Assembly (NCBI GenBank): GCA_963735085.1
Contig: CAVTJP010000002.1
Span: forward strand, 124,001-188,000
Origin: DATJGR01 sp963735085
GTDB lineage: Bacteria; Pseudomonadota; Gammaproteobacteria; Pseudomonadales; Azotimanducaceae
Direction of reading: 5' to 3'
DNA length: 64,000 nt
Shown: positions 1 through 8,340 of the stretch, one piece after another
How the letters are laid out: each line of letters opens with the position of its first letter
Position numbering within the stretch: the stretch's first letter is position 1
Program-made: the position numbers and the translations under genes
Notes under the pieces: generated by a model
The model's input: the letters and a program-made list of their open reading frames with translations, nothing else
Databases searched by the model: none
Told to the model about the DNA's origin: nothing

Positions 1-479
1 TGATGATCGCCTGGCCGATGGATCTGATCGTGGCGAGCGAAGACGCGCAGTTTTCCGACCCGGTGGTGGCGTTCGGCGTGAACGGTCACGAATACTTTCT
101 GCACGCCTGGGAGTTCGGTCCGCGCCGCGCGAAGGAAATGCTGTTTACCGGGCAGATCCTGTCGGCGCAGGAGTGCTACGACCTCGGCATGGTGAATCAC
201 GTCGTGCCTAACGATCAGCTCGAGGGGTTCACGCTCGATCTTGCGCGGCGCATCGCGTCGCGTCCGGCGATTGGTCTCAAGCTCGCCAAGCAGGCGATCA
301 ACTTCAGCATGGACCTGCAAGGGCAGCAGCAGGCGCTCACCGGCGCGCTGGCGATGCATCATGTCGGCCACGCGCACGCCCGCGTCCAGTTCGGCATACC
401 TGTTGATCCTTCCGGGCTCGCGGTGATTCGCAACGACTCGAAGGCGGCGATGAAACAGGGCAAGGGCGACGCGAGTTGA
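1..479 (+). CDS. Enoyl-CoA hydratase/isomerase family protein, C-terminal part
   Basis: The visible 158 residues are the C-terminal two thirds of a crotonase-fold protein; the gene starts before the window and the first full codon is at position 3. The segment has the family layout: a core helix and strand, then AKEMLFTGQILSAQECYDLGMVNHVVP, written here as AKEMLFTGQ and AYDLGMVNHVV-like blocks near residues 45-68, and the helical C-terminal trimerisation region with ASRPAIGLKLAKQAIN near residue 85. Such enzymes hydrate or isomerise enoyl-CoA in beta-oxidation. The substrate cannot be told. The broken dehydrogenase and the P450 that follow on the same strand suggest a catabolic cluster for a lipid, steroid or terpenoid substrate. 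Confidence 0.85.
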   Translation, partial: MIAWPMDLIVASEDAQFSDPVVAFGVNGHEYFLHAWEFGPRRAKEMLFTGQILSAQECYDLGMVNHVVPNDQLEGFTLDLARRIASRPAIGLKLAKQAINFSMDLQGQQQALTGALAMHHVGHAHARVQFGIPVDPSGLAVIRNDSKAAMKQGKGDAS

Positions 480-603
480 CTACAAGAAGCGTGTGAGTGA
501 GCCGTATTGGCGCGATCACAAGACCCGCATCGTTTAGCAAGCCGCTTAAAAACGGCCTGCTACTCCGAGTCAGTTTTATCGACACTATTATGGAGGCAGG
601 AGC

Positions 604-1211
604 ATGACGGAAGTCAAAGGCAGAACCGCGTTCATCACCGGCGGGGCCAACGGCATTGGGCTCGGCATCGCGCGGGCATTCGCGAATGCGGGTGCCAAAG
701 TTGCGCTGGCGGACCGGGATACCGCGGCGCTGGATCGGGCGCAGAAAAGAACTCGGCGCGATCACGTCGGTCGCGGCGGTGGAACTCGATCTGCGCGATC
801 GTGACGCGTATGCGCGCGCTGCGGACAGCGTCGAACGCGAACTCGGCCCGGTCTCGCTGCTGTTCAACAACGCCGGCGTCGCCGGTGGCGCGCCCGCGGC
901 AAAGCTCACGTACGAGTTGTGGGACTGGGTAATCGGCATCAACCTGAACGGCAACCGACATCATCGCCCGCACGGCGGAGATGCATCCGGGTACCGGCGA
1001 ATCGCTGACCGACGAGCAGCGCAAGGCGGTCGCGCAACGCACGGCTGTGATGACGCAGTGGCTGAAGCAGGGCGTGAGCGCGGACAACGTCGGCGAGATG
1101 GTGCTGACCGCAGTGCTTGCGAATAGTCTGTACATCCACACCGATCGGGTGATGGCGGAACCCATACAGGCGCGCACGAAGGCCCTGTTGGATGCGATGC
1201 CGGCCGCGTGA
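604..1211 (+). pseudogene. Short-chain dehydrogenase/reductase, frameshifted and internally deleted
   Basis: The start has a good ribosome site (GGAGG just upstream) and a Rossmann NAD(P) motif, TGGANGIG, at residues 11-18. Reading breaks near 742-755, where an extra A in a run of four A shifts the frame, and continues in a second frame with LLFNNAGVAGG at about 860-890. It jumps again near 950-957 to a third frame carrying the C-terminal segment that ends at 1211. The region between the NNAG motif and the C-terminal helices is missing, including the Ser and the Tyr-x-x-x-Lys catalytic set, so this is a true internal deletion and not only a read error. The remnant is about 200 codons against roughly 250-300 for intact relatives. 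It lies between the hydratase and the P450. Confidence 0.85.
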
Positions 1212-1283
1212 CCGATGCTTGGGGTTTGCCTTGGAACGAGTCTTCGAACAGGCTGCTATCGGTTGATTCAACGGGAGTAGTCG

Positions 1284-2435
1284 ATGACCAACAGCCAAAT
1301 CGACCTGCGCGGCGGCATCATCAAGTCGGGCAAGGACGCCTTCATCGCGCGGCTTCACGAAGAGTCGCCACTCGCCAAAGACACATCCGGGTTCTGGGTC
1401 GCAAGCCGCTTCGATGACGTGCGCGAAATTTTGCTCGACCATGCGAACTTTTCCTCCTCCGCAATGGGCGGCGGAACGAATGGCATCGGTTTCCCGCTGC
1501 TCACCGACGATCCGCCACGCCATTCGGTGTTGCGCGGTCTGCTCGCAAAGGCATTCACACCGAGCGCGATGGAAGCGCTGCGGCCCTACATTGAGGGTCT
1601 GGCGCACGAACTTGCGGGCGCGATTCCGAAACGGGAGGAGGTCGACATTGTCGAACGTATGACGACGCCGCTGCCGGTTGCCGTCATCGCCCGCATGATG
1701 GGTGTGCCGAGCGATCGCGCCGCGGATTTCAAGCGCTGGTCGAACGCGGTCGTCGGCATTCAGGACAATCCGTTCGACGGCAGCCGCCTCAAAATGTTGA
1801 TGGAGTTGCGCGCCTACTTTGCGGGAGTCGCGGTCGAGCGTCGCGTCAATCCGGGCAACGATCTGATCAGCGCGTTGACCGCGGTTCGCGACTCAACCGA
1901 GACGTTGTCCGATGATCAAGTGGTCGGCTTTTGCGCGCTGCTGATGATTGCCGGCAACGAGACGACCACAAACCTGCTCGGCAATTTGATAAGTCGCCTG
2001 ATGGACGAGCCGGAGCAGTGGACGAAACTGCGGGGGGATCCGAGCCTCATCGACTTGGCAATTGAAGAAGCGCTGCGTGTCGACTCACCGGCTCAGATGG
2101 TAATCCGCCGCGCGACCAAGGATGTCGTTGTCCGTGGTCAGACGATCAATAGCGGCGAACTGGTGATGGTGTATCTCGCGTCGGCCAATCGTGATCCGTC
2201 GAAATGGGACGATCCGGTCAACTTCGAACTGGCGCGCGAACGCAAGCGCCATGTCGCATTCGGACACGGCGTACACAGCTGTATCGGCGCGCCGCTCGCG
2301 CGAATGGAAGCAAAGGCCGCGATGAACGCGCTGGTCGGCCGATTCGAGTCGATCGCGCGCGGTTCGGAGCGCGGCCGGCGTTTACCCGGCGGATTGTTGT
2401 ACGGATTCCGTACGCTTCCGGTCGTATTCGGCTGA
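1284..2435 (+). CDS. Cytochrome P450
   Basis: This 383-residue protein is a soluble bacterial class I P450 monooxygenase, which needs a ferredoxin and reductase from elsewhere. The I-helix oxygen-activation motif AGNETTT lies near residue 226, the K-helix ExxR (EEALR) near 258, and the haem loop FGHGVHSCIG near 328-337, whose cysteine ligates the iron. There is no membrane anchor, as usual for bacterial members. The ATG at 1284 follows a weak purine-rich site. The sequence is intact, unlike the dehydrogenase upstream. The substrate is not deducible; the hydratase and dehydrogenase neighbours fit an alicyclic or steroid-like catabolic role. Confidence 0.93.
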   Translation: MTNSQIDLRGGIIKSGKDAFIARLHEESPLAKDTSGFWVASRFDDVREILLDHANFSSSAMGGGTNGIGFPLLTDDPPRHSVLRGLLAKAFTPSAMEALRPYIEGLAHELAGAIPKREEVDIVERMTTPLPVAVIARMMGVPSDRAADFKRWSNAVVGIQDNPFDGSRLKMLMELRAYFAGVAVERRVNPGNDLISALTAVRDSTETLSDDQVVGFCALLMIAGNETTTNLLGNLISRLMDEPEQWTKLRGDPSLIDLAIEEALRVDSPAQMVIRRATKDVVVRGQTINSGELVMVYLASANRDPSKWDDPVNFELARERKRHVAFGHGVHSCIGAPLARMEAKAAMNALVGRFESIARGSERGRRLPGGLLYGFRTLPVVFG

Positions 2436-2623
2436 GCGACGCAGGGAGGCGCCAACGACTCAGGCGAGGCGGAGCGGAAAGGGGATCGTCACGAGAATGT
2501 CGGCCACTGCAGATCTCCCTGTCTGCGCGGCTAGAATAGCCGATCGCAGCGCGTTCACCACGCGTCCCGGGCCAGGACCTGAAATTCCGATGGCGCGATG
2601 CCTACACGATGTCGTCCTCGTCG

Positions 2624-2899
2624 TCATCCATCACGGTTCGATCCCGCTGCAATCGTCTCTGTGTGCCGTCTGGCGAATTCCCTCACGAACGCTTCGGCAA
2701 CATTCGCGTCGTCCACGTCCTGAAGCAATTCGCCGATCTGCTTGGCCGCATCACTCGCACCGTCGAACGATGAAAACGGACCGATGTAGTTCGATCCGCG
2801 CGTCGTCACGTACCAACGCGAGTTGATCTGGAAGCAGCGTGTATCGCGCCTTGGATGCAGACTCGGCGGTTCACCTTTTCTTCGGCTGGTGTGCGACAT
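2624..2899 (-). CDS. Small DUF6316-like protein (copy 1)
   Basis: A 91-residue protein of unknown function. It begins MSHTSRRKGEPP and has a central block WYVTTRG...GPFSSFDGA near residues 28-48, the kind of short sheet-rich domain annotated as DUF6316 in gammaproteobacteria (family assignment from memory of its pattern). A paralogue with the same opening and WYVTT...VGPY block lies at 33836-34009. The C-terminal 40 residues are helical and charged. It is transcribed alone, convergent with the P450. No function should be assumed. Confidence 0.6.
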   Translation of the reverse strand: MSHTSRRKGEPPSLHPRRDTRCFQINSRWYVTTRGSNYIGPFSSFDGASDAAKQIGELLQDVDDANVAEAFVREFARRHTETIAAGSNRDG

Positions 2900-2974
2900 C
2901 CAGCCATGATCGCCCGATCGACGCCCTGGGTCTGTTCGGTGTTCGTCAATGGCCTGTGTTCGTGGTGCGGGTAC

Positions 2975-3208
2975 TCACGTGGCTAATCCGAGTGTTAAAT
3001 CGGCTGCGATCTCGAGTTCACCGAGCCTTGTATCGAGCGACACGGGAACTCCACCTACCTCAACACGGCCGAAGTGCGGCGGTTTGACGAGCGCACGATA
3101 TAACTCGCTCCCGACACGAATACGCGCGGGAGACTCTTCATGCGTCAACTCAAATGCGCTGACGCAGTCATGCACTATGGTCTTCGCTTTCACAGGATCA
3201 AAAAACAT
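2975..3208 (-). CDS. Hypothetical protein
   Basis: A 77-residue protein if started at the ATG at 3208, which has GAGG about 11 bases upstream; an ATG at 3253 would add 15 residues. It begins MFFDPVKAKTIVHDC and reads as a normal soluble protein with a mixed helix/strand pattern (VGSELYRALVKPPHFG, RLGELEIAADL). I recognise no domain. It is the only open frame with natural-looking composition between the DUF6316-like gene and the tRNA fragment at 3411. It may be real or a leftover of an integrated element. Confidence 0.45.
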   Translation of the reverse strand: MFFDPVKAKTIVHDCVSAFELTHEESPARIRVGSELYRALVKPPHFGRVEVGGVPVSLDTRLGELEIAADLTLGLAT

Positions 3209-3410
3209 TGGGGCGCGCCTCGCAAAATGATTGATCCATTGGAATCGACGCACGCGGGAAGGCGCGTAGGAAATTGGCTAAAGAGTTCGTGAGGAAAGGC
3301 CGTCAACCGCGTGCGCGGCGCGGTCAACATTCGTCTAGGTCGTCGCACAACGCGGGCACAACTGATCTATCGCCACCGCCCGTGTAACCGCCAGACCCCG
3401 TGTATTTCGT

Positions 3411-3434
3411 TGGCGCGCCGGACAGGATTCGAAC
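3411..3434 (-). repeat. Displaced 3' end of tRNA-Arg (old attachment site)
   Basis: These 24 bases match the last 24 bases of the intact tRNA-Arg gene at 5187-5210 with one mismatch: T-loop, T-stem 3' side, acceptor 3' strand and CCA. The rest of a tRNA is absent. This is what remains when an element inserts into a tRNA 3' end and supplies a new copy. Together with the integrase remnant at 4955-5170, it marks 3435-5186 as an old, decayed element lying downstream of the tRNA. Confidence 0.75.
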
Positions 3435-3776
3435 CCGAAACGCGGGTATGACCGGGTACAGTAGGGTATCTAACGCTTTGGTGGGTACGCGGGCGTTATG
3501 GTCTGCGTACGGGAAAGTGTGCCGTGGCAATGGATGATGATATCGACGACATAGCCAATCGCATCTCGCGCTACCGCCGAAGAAGCGGATTTGCACGCGC
3601 GATCTTCGACGCAATCCAGAGAGATGCAGCCGGTACGACAAACGGCAAAGCAGACCGTGTCGTCGAGCGCGTACGCAGCATCAAGCCGCATATCGACGTT
3701 GTTCAGCGAAGACGAGGATCAGGGCCATGTGCCGGGACGTGTGAACCGACCTGGAGCGGATTAGAACTCCAAAGGA

Positions 3777-3797
3777 AAACCCGCCACTAGGGCGGGT
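3777..3797 (-). terminator. Rho-independent-type terminator of the PEP-CTERM gene
   Basis: A perfect 7-bp stem (ACCCGCC and GGCGGGT) with a 5-base loop sits about 20 bases after the stop of the PEP-CTERM gene on the minus strand. It is followed on that strand by TTTTCC. Confidence 0.65.
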
Positions 3798-3818
3798 CTT
3801 CACCACACAACGAGGTTG

Positions 3819-4319
3819 TTAGGCGGTGCGTATGCGGCGCAGCAAGCCGAGGCACAGCAGGCCAGCACCGAGCAGCGCAAGGCTTCCGGGTTCCGGAACT
3901 GCTTGGACCAATTTGCCGTCAATTGCGATATTCGAGACCGTGACGACAGCAGAGTTCCCCGTCGCGCCGAAAGTGTTGGCCGTGAAGGCGAGGTCGTGAA
4001 TTGTGCCGAAGCCCGAGGACGTATCGATGGTTCCAGAAAGCAAGCTCGTGTTGGTCGGTTTGTAATCATTAAACTGGCCGATCGGAGAAGTTCCTAGCAG
4101 CGGATTGATCACGGACGCGTTGAATCCGATCCACGGACCGGACGCATAGGTCACGTCCGAGTACATGTAATTGAACGAAATCGAATTTCCCAACGTCAGC
4201 CCGGTCAACGATTGGGTGTTCGACCCACCAAATCCCGTCGAGAGGATGAGATCGGCACCCGCGTTCGGTGCAATCCCGAGCATCAGGGTGGTGAAGCAAA
4301 CGGCAAAGAGCTGTCTCAT
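3819..4319 (-). CDS. PEP-CTERM sorting domain protein
   Basis: An exported protein of 166 residues. The start at 4319 gives a clean signal peptide (MRQLFAVCFTTLMLG..NAGA) and has AAGGGA 8 bases upstream; an upstream ATG at 4406 adds an implausible leader. The body is Ser/Thr/Gly-rich beta-sheet sequence with no named domain. The C-terminus carries VPEPGSLALLGAGLL followed by a hydrophobic stretch and an Arg cluster, the signature cut by exosortase in PEP-CTERM/exopolysaccharide systems. The gene stands alone and has its own terminator. It lies inside the remnant element between the displaced tRNA end and the intact tRNA, so it may be cargo. Confidence 0.85.
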   Translation of the reverse strand: MRQLFAVCFTTLMLGIAPNAGADLILSTGFGGSNTQSLTGLTLGNSISFNYMYSDVTYASGPWIGFNASVINPLLGTSPIGQFNDYKPTNTSLLSGTIDTSSGFGTIHDLAFTANTFGATGNSAVVTVSNIAIDGKLVQAVPEPGSLALLGAGLLCLGLLRRIRTA

Positions 4320-4690
4320 TTCGGGTCCCTTGAAGAAGAGGTGCTGCCACGACATAGCAAGAATGACGCCAATAAGAATGCCCGCAGAATTAGCTAGTAA
4401 AATCAATCCGTTGGGTTATGGGACGGCCATACCATTCTCTCGCGTCTTGTTGCGAGTGTAAGCAAGTCCGACGATTAGGCGCTCCGCCCGCTGACTTGTG
4501 TAAAAGAAGTCGACAGGCAAATGCGGGCCGCGTGTGAGATATGGGGGACGCCGTGGAAAGACGTGGAGCGGTCGGCGGGGTCGCGGCTGGAATTGTGTAA
4601 TGAAATCCGACACAACCCGCTGAAGAACCGCCCGAAGGACGCTCGCGCGAATCGCCACCTTCCACGGCACCGGTCAATTCGACGGCGCCA
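4320..4690. other. Intergenic, no gene recognised
   Basis: I see no convincing gene in this stretch. Open frames on both strands here are arginine- and proline-rich and look like composition artefacts. It carries the upstream region of the PEP-CTERM gene. Confidence 0.5.
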
Positions 4691-4867
4691 CTACCCCACC
4701 CAGCCACTCGATGCTTCGGCAATCTGCACCGCGCGCTCACGCAACTCGACATCGACGCGCAGCCGATCCAGCGTCCCGAGTAGCACACCTGCGGTGCCGA
4801 GTACGGCAACGCTTCGCTCACCTTTGCGGCGACTACCGCGTCGACGTTTTGAAATGACCCGAATCAT
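4691..4867 (-). CDS. Possible small basic protein
   Basis: A 58-codon frame starting ATG at 4867. The first part is strongly basic (KRRRGSRRKGE), then a hydrophobic strand (VAVLGTAGVLLGTL) and an amphipathic end (VDVELRERAVQIAEA). Codon use is sensible, but there is no recognised family and no strong ribosome site. It lies in the element remnant beside the tRNA. Treat as tentative. Confidence 0.3.
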   Translation of the reverse strand: MIRVISKRRRGSRRKGERSVAVLGTAGVLLGTLDRLRVDVELRERAVQIAEASSGWVG

Positions 4868-4954
4868 GTGATGAAGCGTACTCTAAACTTTACGTCAGTC
4901 GGCGCCAGTCCTCGTGTCCTACGACAACGCTAGGCGAATCGCACACCACGAAGC

Positions 4955-5170
4955 CGGCCAGGCCGTCGTCATACCTACGCGTCGATCGGGCTCACGAACG
5001 GCGCGAAGCCTGCGTTCCTCGCGAAACAGCTTGACCACTCCCTGCAAATGCTGTTCACGACGTATGCGAAGTGGATTGACGGGGAAAGGGACAAGGCCGA
5101 ATTGGACTTCGCCGTTGGGAAATGTGCCAAAGGTGTGCCAGAGGTAGATGCGGGAACTCTAACGGCTTGA
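4955..5170 (+). pseudogene. Tyrosine integrase, C-terminal remnant
   Basis: Only the last ~70 codons of a phage-type tyrosine recombinase remain. They read RRHTYASIGLTNGA (box II with catalytic Arg and His), then FLAKQLDHSLQML and TTYAKWIDGE with the catalytic Tyr, ending at the TGA at 5168. The second box His, normally LGHS, is LDHS here. The stop lies 17 bases from the 3' end of tRNA-Arg, a usual place for an integrase of an element inserted in a tRNA. It differs from the integrase family at 7021, 30471 and 37141, so a second, older element type used the same tRNA. Confidence 0.75.
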
Positions 5171-5186
5171 TTCAAAAGCGCTGCAT

Positions 5187-5262
5187 TGGCGCCCCGGACA
5201 GGATTCGAACCTGTGACCTGCCCCTTAGGAGGGGGCCGCGCTATCCACTGTGCCACCGGGGC
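5187..5262 (-). tRNA. tRNA-Arg, anticodon CCT
   Basis: A complete 76-base cloverleaf including the encoded CCA. The acceptor stem GCCCCGG pairs with CCGGGGC, discriminator G; the anticodon stem GCCCC/GGGGC closes the loop CTCCTAA, anticodon CCT; the T-stem ACAGG/CCTGT surrounds TTCGAAT. It reads AGG codons. The 5' half together with about 24 upstream bases recurs at 38395 and 45424, and the last 24 bases recur at 3411, so the gene has been the target of integrations at both ends. The present 5' half and promoter region were probably donated by the last element to enter. Confidence 0.97.
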
Positions 5263-5322
5263 GAGGCTTATAAATCAATAACTTACGATCTGTCCTCAAT
5301 TGATCCGAAAAAATCCGAGCGC
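5225..5322. repeat. Left attachment block of the tandem elements (copy 1) with arm-type motif
   Basis: The block starts in the anticodon loop (TTAGGAGG), runs through the tRNA 5' half and continues about 24 bases upstream (CTTATAAATCAATAACTTAC, ends 5286). It is nearly identical at 38395-38455 and 45424-45484. The 11-base motif AATCCGAGCGC follows at 5312-5322; it is also found once to the right of copy 2 (38482-38492) and twice in tandem next to each right end. It is a candidate integrase arm site. Confidence 0.75.
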
Positions 5323-5541
5323 ACATTTTCGGAGAATTTCGATGCCAGGATGTCTGATCGTGGGCCGCGGCGCCGAGTCTATCAGCGAACGCGGCCGAAC
5401 GTGTGAGAGTGGACCATGCTCGGTCGCGACGGCGAACGGGATGAGCCAGCGCTCGTGCGCAGAGAGGTGGGGTACGGGGTACCATGAAATAGCCCTCCCG
5501 GGCAGGGATGTTCACCGTCCCTAAGAAAGCAAACATGACTC

Positions 5542-6480
5542 TCAAAGTTCTACGCACGTCGCTCGGTCAAGTCGCTGAACGGCGATGTTGTTCGGAACGG
5601 CTCCGTCCAACTCTACGAAGGACGAAGAGAAGGCAAATGTCTCGGGAAAGATTGCAAGACATCTGCCCTCTGATTTGGCGGATCTGTAGAGAATTGCCTC
5701 GATTCCCGCACGTCGAACCAGATCGCCGAACGCTTGTGAGTTCGACGGCCGATTGAATTGAGCGGGTTCGATGCGCCAGTCCGTCTTCATGAACGTCTTG
5801 AGCAGTTCTTTCGAATTGCGTATCAAATATGGCTTTGGCAAACCCGCGACGTCGGCCGCGTGTATCACCCACGATGCCAGAGTGAAGCTCTTTGTTGCGC
5901 GAACGAACGGCCGCAGGGAGGCATCATCAGTAAGATCGAACACTGATTCCAATGAACCTTTCAGTCTCACGTATGCGTAGCTGCGAACGTTGGCGAGCGC
6001 GAGTTCTTCTACGCTCATCCCGTTCGTGTTTGAGGGCGCTCCAAATGTCTCTGCGCGTGCGGTAGCCTCAGTCTCGGCCAAATACAGCGCTCCGAATGAT
6101 GGAAATAGCCCTGCATCGATGTCCTCGCCGAAGTTGAATCGTCCGCCTATGAATTTGCGACTTCCAATCGACGAGAGCGGATTTAGGCAGTATTCGTATG
6201 GAACGATTCTCCCCCAACCGTCCAGATCCAGTTGAAGGAGTGGTACAGACTGAATCGCATCGAGTAGTTCGGCGCGATGAGAGCGGCGTTGTGCATCGAG
6301 ATCGTCAAACAACCCGCTCGTATACATATCCAACGCGTTGGCTTTGCGGTGCCAGGTGTTGAGGTCTGCGCGAGAGAATTGATCGAGGTGGAGCAGTGAT
6401 GGCGTGATGCGTCGTCGCGGCGCCGCGCGATGAGGAGGCGGCGACGGTGGTCGCCCCGATCCTCGCGGACTCTTACCCAA
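5542..6480 (-). CDS. RES-domain toxin of a RES/Xre toxin-antitoxin pair
   Basis: A 312-residue protein with a RES domain: GGRFN at residues 112-116 and ALYLAETEATARAE at 131-144, the conserved Arg and Glu region of the fold. RES toxins consume cellular NAD+ and stop growth. The first ~35 residues are Pro/Arg-rich and probably not part of the domain. Translation seems to begin at a TTG (6480) overlapping the end of the antitoxin gene by 8 bases, so expression is coupled to it. The antitoxin-first order is typical of the family. It sits between the tRNA-Arg site and the intact integrase, as a stability module of the element. Confidence 0.88.
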   Translation of the reverse strand: MGKSPRGSGRPPSPPPHRAAPRRRITPSLLHLDQFSRADLNTWHRKANALDMYTSGLFDDLDAQRRSHRAELLDAIQSVPLLQLDLDGWGRIVPYEYCLNPLSSIGSRKFIGGRFNFGEDIDAGLFPSFGALYLAETEATARAETFGAPSNTNGMSVEELALANVRSYAYVRLKGSLESVFDLTDDASLRPFVRATKSFTLASWVIHAADVAGLPKPYLIRNSKELLKTFMKTDWRIEPAQFNRPSNSQAFGDLVRRAGIEAILYRSAKSEGRCLAIFPETFAFSSSFVELDGAVPNNIAVQRLDRATCVEL

Positions 6481-6859
6481 GTTGCGCTCGGCGCGCCTCA
6501 GTCACGTAGTTCAGCAGCTTCGCGAATCGGCCATGCCGAATCATGTCGCGCGGTGCCACTTCGCCGAACTGAGGATTTGGAGTGATGAACCACAGCCTCA
6601 CCTTGTCGGGATTGCCAGGAAAGAAATCGGCGACAAGGTTGCAGATGTTTGCGATCTGAAGAAGCCTGTCACGAACATCCGTCGGAATTCGATCGTCGTA
6701 GCGAACAGAGTCTTTGCTCACGTTGGCTAGCCGCGATATTTCGTGTTTTTTGAGGTCCAGAAAATCTACGACGTCCTTCGCCTTCAGCTGCTTAGCCTCG
6801 TCGAAGAAATGGAGGTGGTCGGTCTCGTAGATGTGGTTGATTGCCGCGGCAGTCGCCAT
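6473..6859 (-). CDS. Xre/MbcA/ParS-type antitoxin
   Basis: A 128-residue protein if started at the ATG at 6859, which has GAGGG 5 bases upstream; an ATG at 6904 is possible but has no such site. The N-terminal half is a degenerate helix-turn-helix (FLDLKKHEISRLANVSKDS). The C-terminal half is the toxin-binding domain of this family, with WFITPNPQFG followed by PRDMIRHGRFAKLLN. It neutralises the RES toxin encoded immediately downstream and likely represses its own promoter through the direct repeats just upstream. Confidence 0.87.
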   Translation of the reverse strand: MATAAAINHIYETDHLHFFDEAKQLKAKDVVDFLDLKKHEISRLANVSKDSVRYDDRIPTDVRDRLLQIANICNLVADFFPGNPDKVRLWFITPNPQFGEVAPRDMIRHGRFAKLLNYVTEARRAQLG

Positions 6860-6904
6860 TGTGCCCTCAGAGAAATACGATTGATTCAGCCTAGATTGGA
6901 CCAC

Positions 6905-6927
6905 TATCTAGCCATAGTCTAGCCATG
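6905..6927 (-). promoter_or_regulatory. Repeat operator candidate of the RES/Xre pair
   Basis: Two direct repeats, TCTAGCCAT, spaced 11 bases apart lie within 70 bases upstream of the antitoxin start. Such paired short repeats are the usual autoregulatory sites of toxin-antitoxin operons. No clear -35/-10 pair could be assigned. Confidence 0.45.
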
Positions 6928-7020
6928 GCGTCCAATACCCATTCGACAAAGGAGATGTGAGGGTGCGCAGATCGTGAGGGTGCCTTCCGCACTCACAGAT
7001 AGTCTTTGTAGATGGGTACG

Positions 7021-8175
7021 TCACTCATTCAACACTTCAACGGCTTCTCGTAAATGCTCTGGCGCAAGGTGCGCATATCGCATGGTCATTTTCGGATCGG
7101 AGTGCCCAAGCAGCATCTGAACTGTGTGCAGGTCGACGCGACGCATTACCAAGGTGCTGGCGTAGTGATGACGCAGATCGTGGAATCTAAAGTTGCTGAT
7201 CTCTGCACGGCGCATCAAGTCGCTCCAGCTCTTGGCGATGCTGGTCATGCGTCCGCCACCGTGAGGTGATGGGAACATTAGCCCGGAATCGGTTTGCAAC
7301 TGCTCGCGCCATGCTTCGATGACACCAGCAGCAGAGGTAGGAACCGGCACACGCCTCACCTTGATGCGCGCCCCTTTTGTCTTTCGCGTTTGTGCCGCAA
7401 TGAAACCGTCCGCGTAGTCAGCCCACGTGAGGTTGAACAGTTCGCCCTGCCGCAGGCCGGTGTTCATGGCCGTTAGGATCAGCGGTTTCACAACGTCTGC
7501 ATATTTCAGATTGGAGGTACTCGGACGCCACGCTCTTATCGCGACCTCGCGCTCGTCCAAGGCGGCGAGAAACCGTTTGCGCTCATCGGGCGTCAGGTAG
7601 CGAATGCGCGCGTACTCGTCCTCCGATAGCTTGGCCAGACGCGCGAGTGGATTGACCGTAAGCCAGCCTTCGCTGACAGCGTGATTGAGTACCGCCTTCA
7701 GCGCAGTCACGCCGCGATTAGTAGTGGCTGGTTTTTTCCCCGCGCGAAGTCGGTCGTCCACCCAAGTCTTTACCAGTTTCGGCGTGATCGCAGATAGGAG
7801 CGTGTCATCGAGTCGTAGTTGGTTCAGATTGTTGAGACCCTTTTCAGAGGTATGGCGCAATCGATACTGTGGGGCGTAGTGCTCCTCGACATATTTCTTC
7901 AGCGTGATTTTCGGCGATACGACTACAGGCTCGAGGAGGTGTTGCCGCAGTTTCTCCTTGGCCCGCTCACGTGCATCCGAAGAAGTCAGCGTCGGTCCCC
8001 ACGTTCCGACCCTCAGCGTGTGATTCTTATCCGTTCGGATGCGAAACGTAATCTTGCCGCGTGCACATTGGACTGCAATGAATCCCAACAGGGCTGTGTC
8101 CGAGTGCCAAACGTCGCGGCCGGGCGTCTTCGGCAGTGCGCGAAGGTAGGTATCTGTCAGCTTGATTTTCGGCAT
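7021..8175 (-). CDS. Tyrosine integrase, intact
   Basis: A 384-residue tyrosine recombinase. The N-terminal ~90 residues are an arm-binding-type domain, residues ~90-175 the core-binding SAM-like domain, and the rest the catalytic domain. The catalytic set is complete: Arg242 (TGLRQGE), His332 and Arg335 (FHDLRHHYAS), His358 (LLGHSD) and Tyr367 (MRYAHL). It excises and integrates its element at the tRNA-Arg anticodon loop. Broken relatives lie at 30471-30885 and 37141-38243, and a trace at 45258. The same non-coding right-end block lies upstream of each full-length copy. As the only intact copy it could act on the neighbouring elements in trans. Confidence 0.95.
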   Translation of the reverse strand: MPKIKLTDTYLRALPKTPGRDVWHSDTALLGFIAVQCARGKITFRIRTDKNHTLRVGTWGPTLTSSDARERAKEKLRQHLLEPVVVSPKITLKKYVEEHYAPQYRLRHTSEKGLNNLNQLRLDDTLLSAITPKLVKTWVDDRLRAGKKPATTNRGVTALKAVLNHAVSEGWLTVNPLARLAKLSEDEYARIRYLTPDERKRFLAALDEREVAIRAWRPSTSNLKYADVVKPLILTAMNTGLRQGELFNLTWADYADGFIAAQTRKTKGARIKVRRVPVPTSAAGVIEAWREQLQTDSGLMFPSPHGGGRMTSIAKSWSDLMRRAEISNFRFHDLRHHYASTLVMRRVDLHTVQMLLGHSDPKMTMRYAHLAPEHLREAVEVLNE

Positions 8176-8197
8176 AGGAGCATCTCAGCAGATTGGA

Positions 8198-8340
8198 AAT
8201 CCTAGCGCAATCCTAGCGCCAGAGACGCCCTAAACGGGACTAAACGGAATTGAAGGGGAGGGGAAAACCAATGAAAAAGCGGGTACTTACGTTGCAGCTC
8301 AGTCAAGTCGTTGGGGCTCATTGCGGTTAAGTAGACCGTT
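8198..8340. repeat. Right-end block of an integrative element, attachment core lost
   Basis: Two tandem copies of AATCCTAGCGC (8198-8208, 8209-8219) precede about 120 bases that align with the right ends at 38266 and 45295 (shared words GGGACTAAACGGAA, CCAATGAAAAAGC, TACTTAC). The similarity stops at GCGGTTAA (8333-8340), exactly where the tRNA half should begin, so the attachment core is missing here. This points to deletion or recombination at the junction. Confidence 0.7.

Noticed and set aside
3524..3790. 88-codon plus-strand frame upstream of the terminator
   Set aside because: Ends in the terminator of the opposite gene, Arg/Asp-rich, no family.
4914..5147. HHEAG motif suggesting an FtsH/M41-like peptidase start
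   Set aside because: Only the first 15 codons look protein-like; the downstream sequence in the neighbouring frame is clearly an integrase C-terminus, so the metalloprotease reading is a chance frame.
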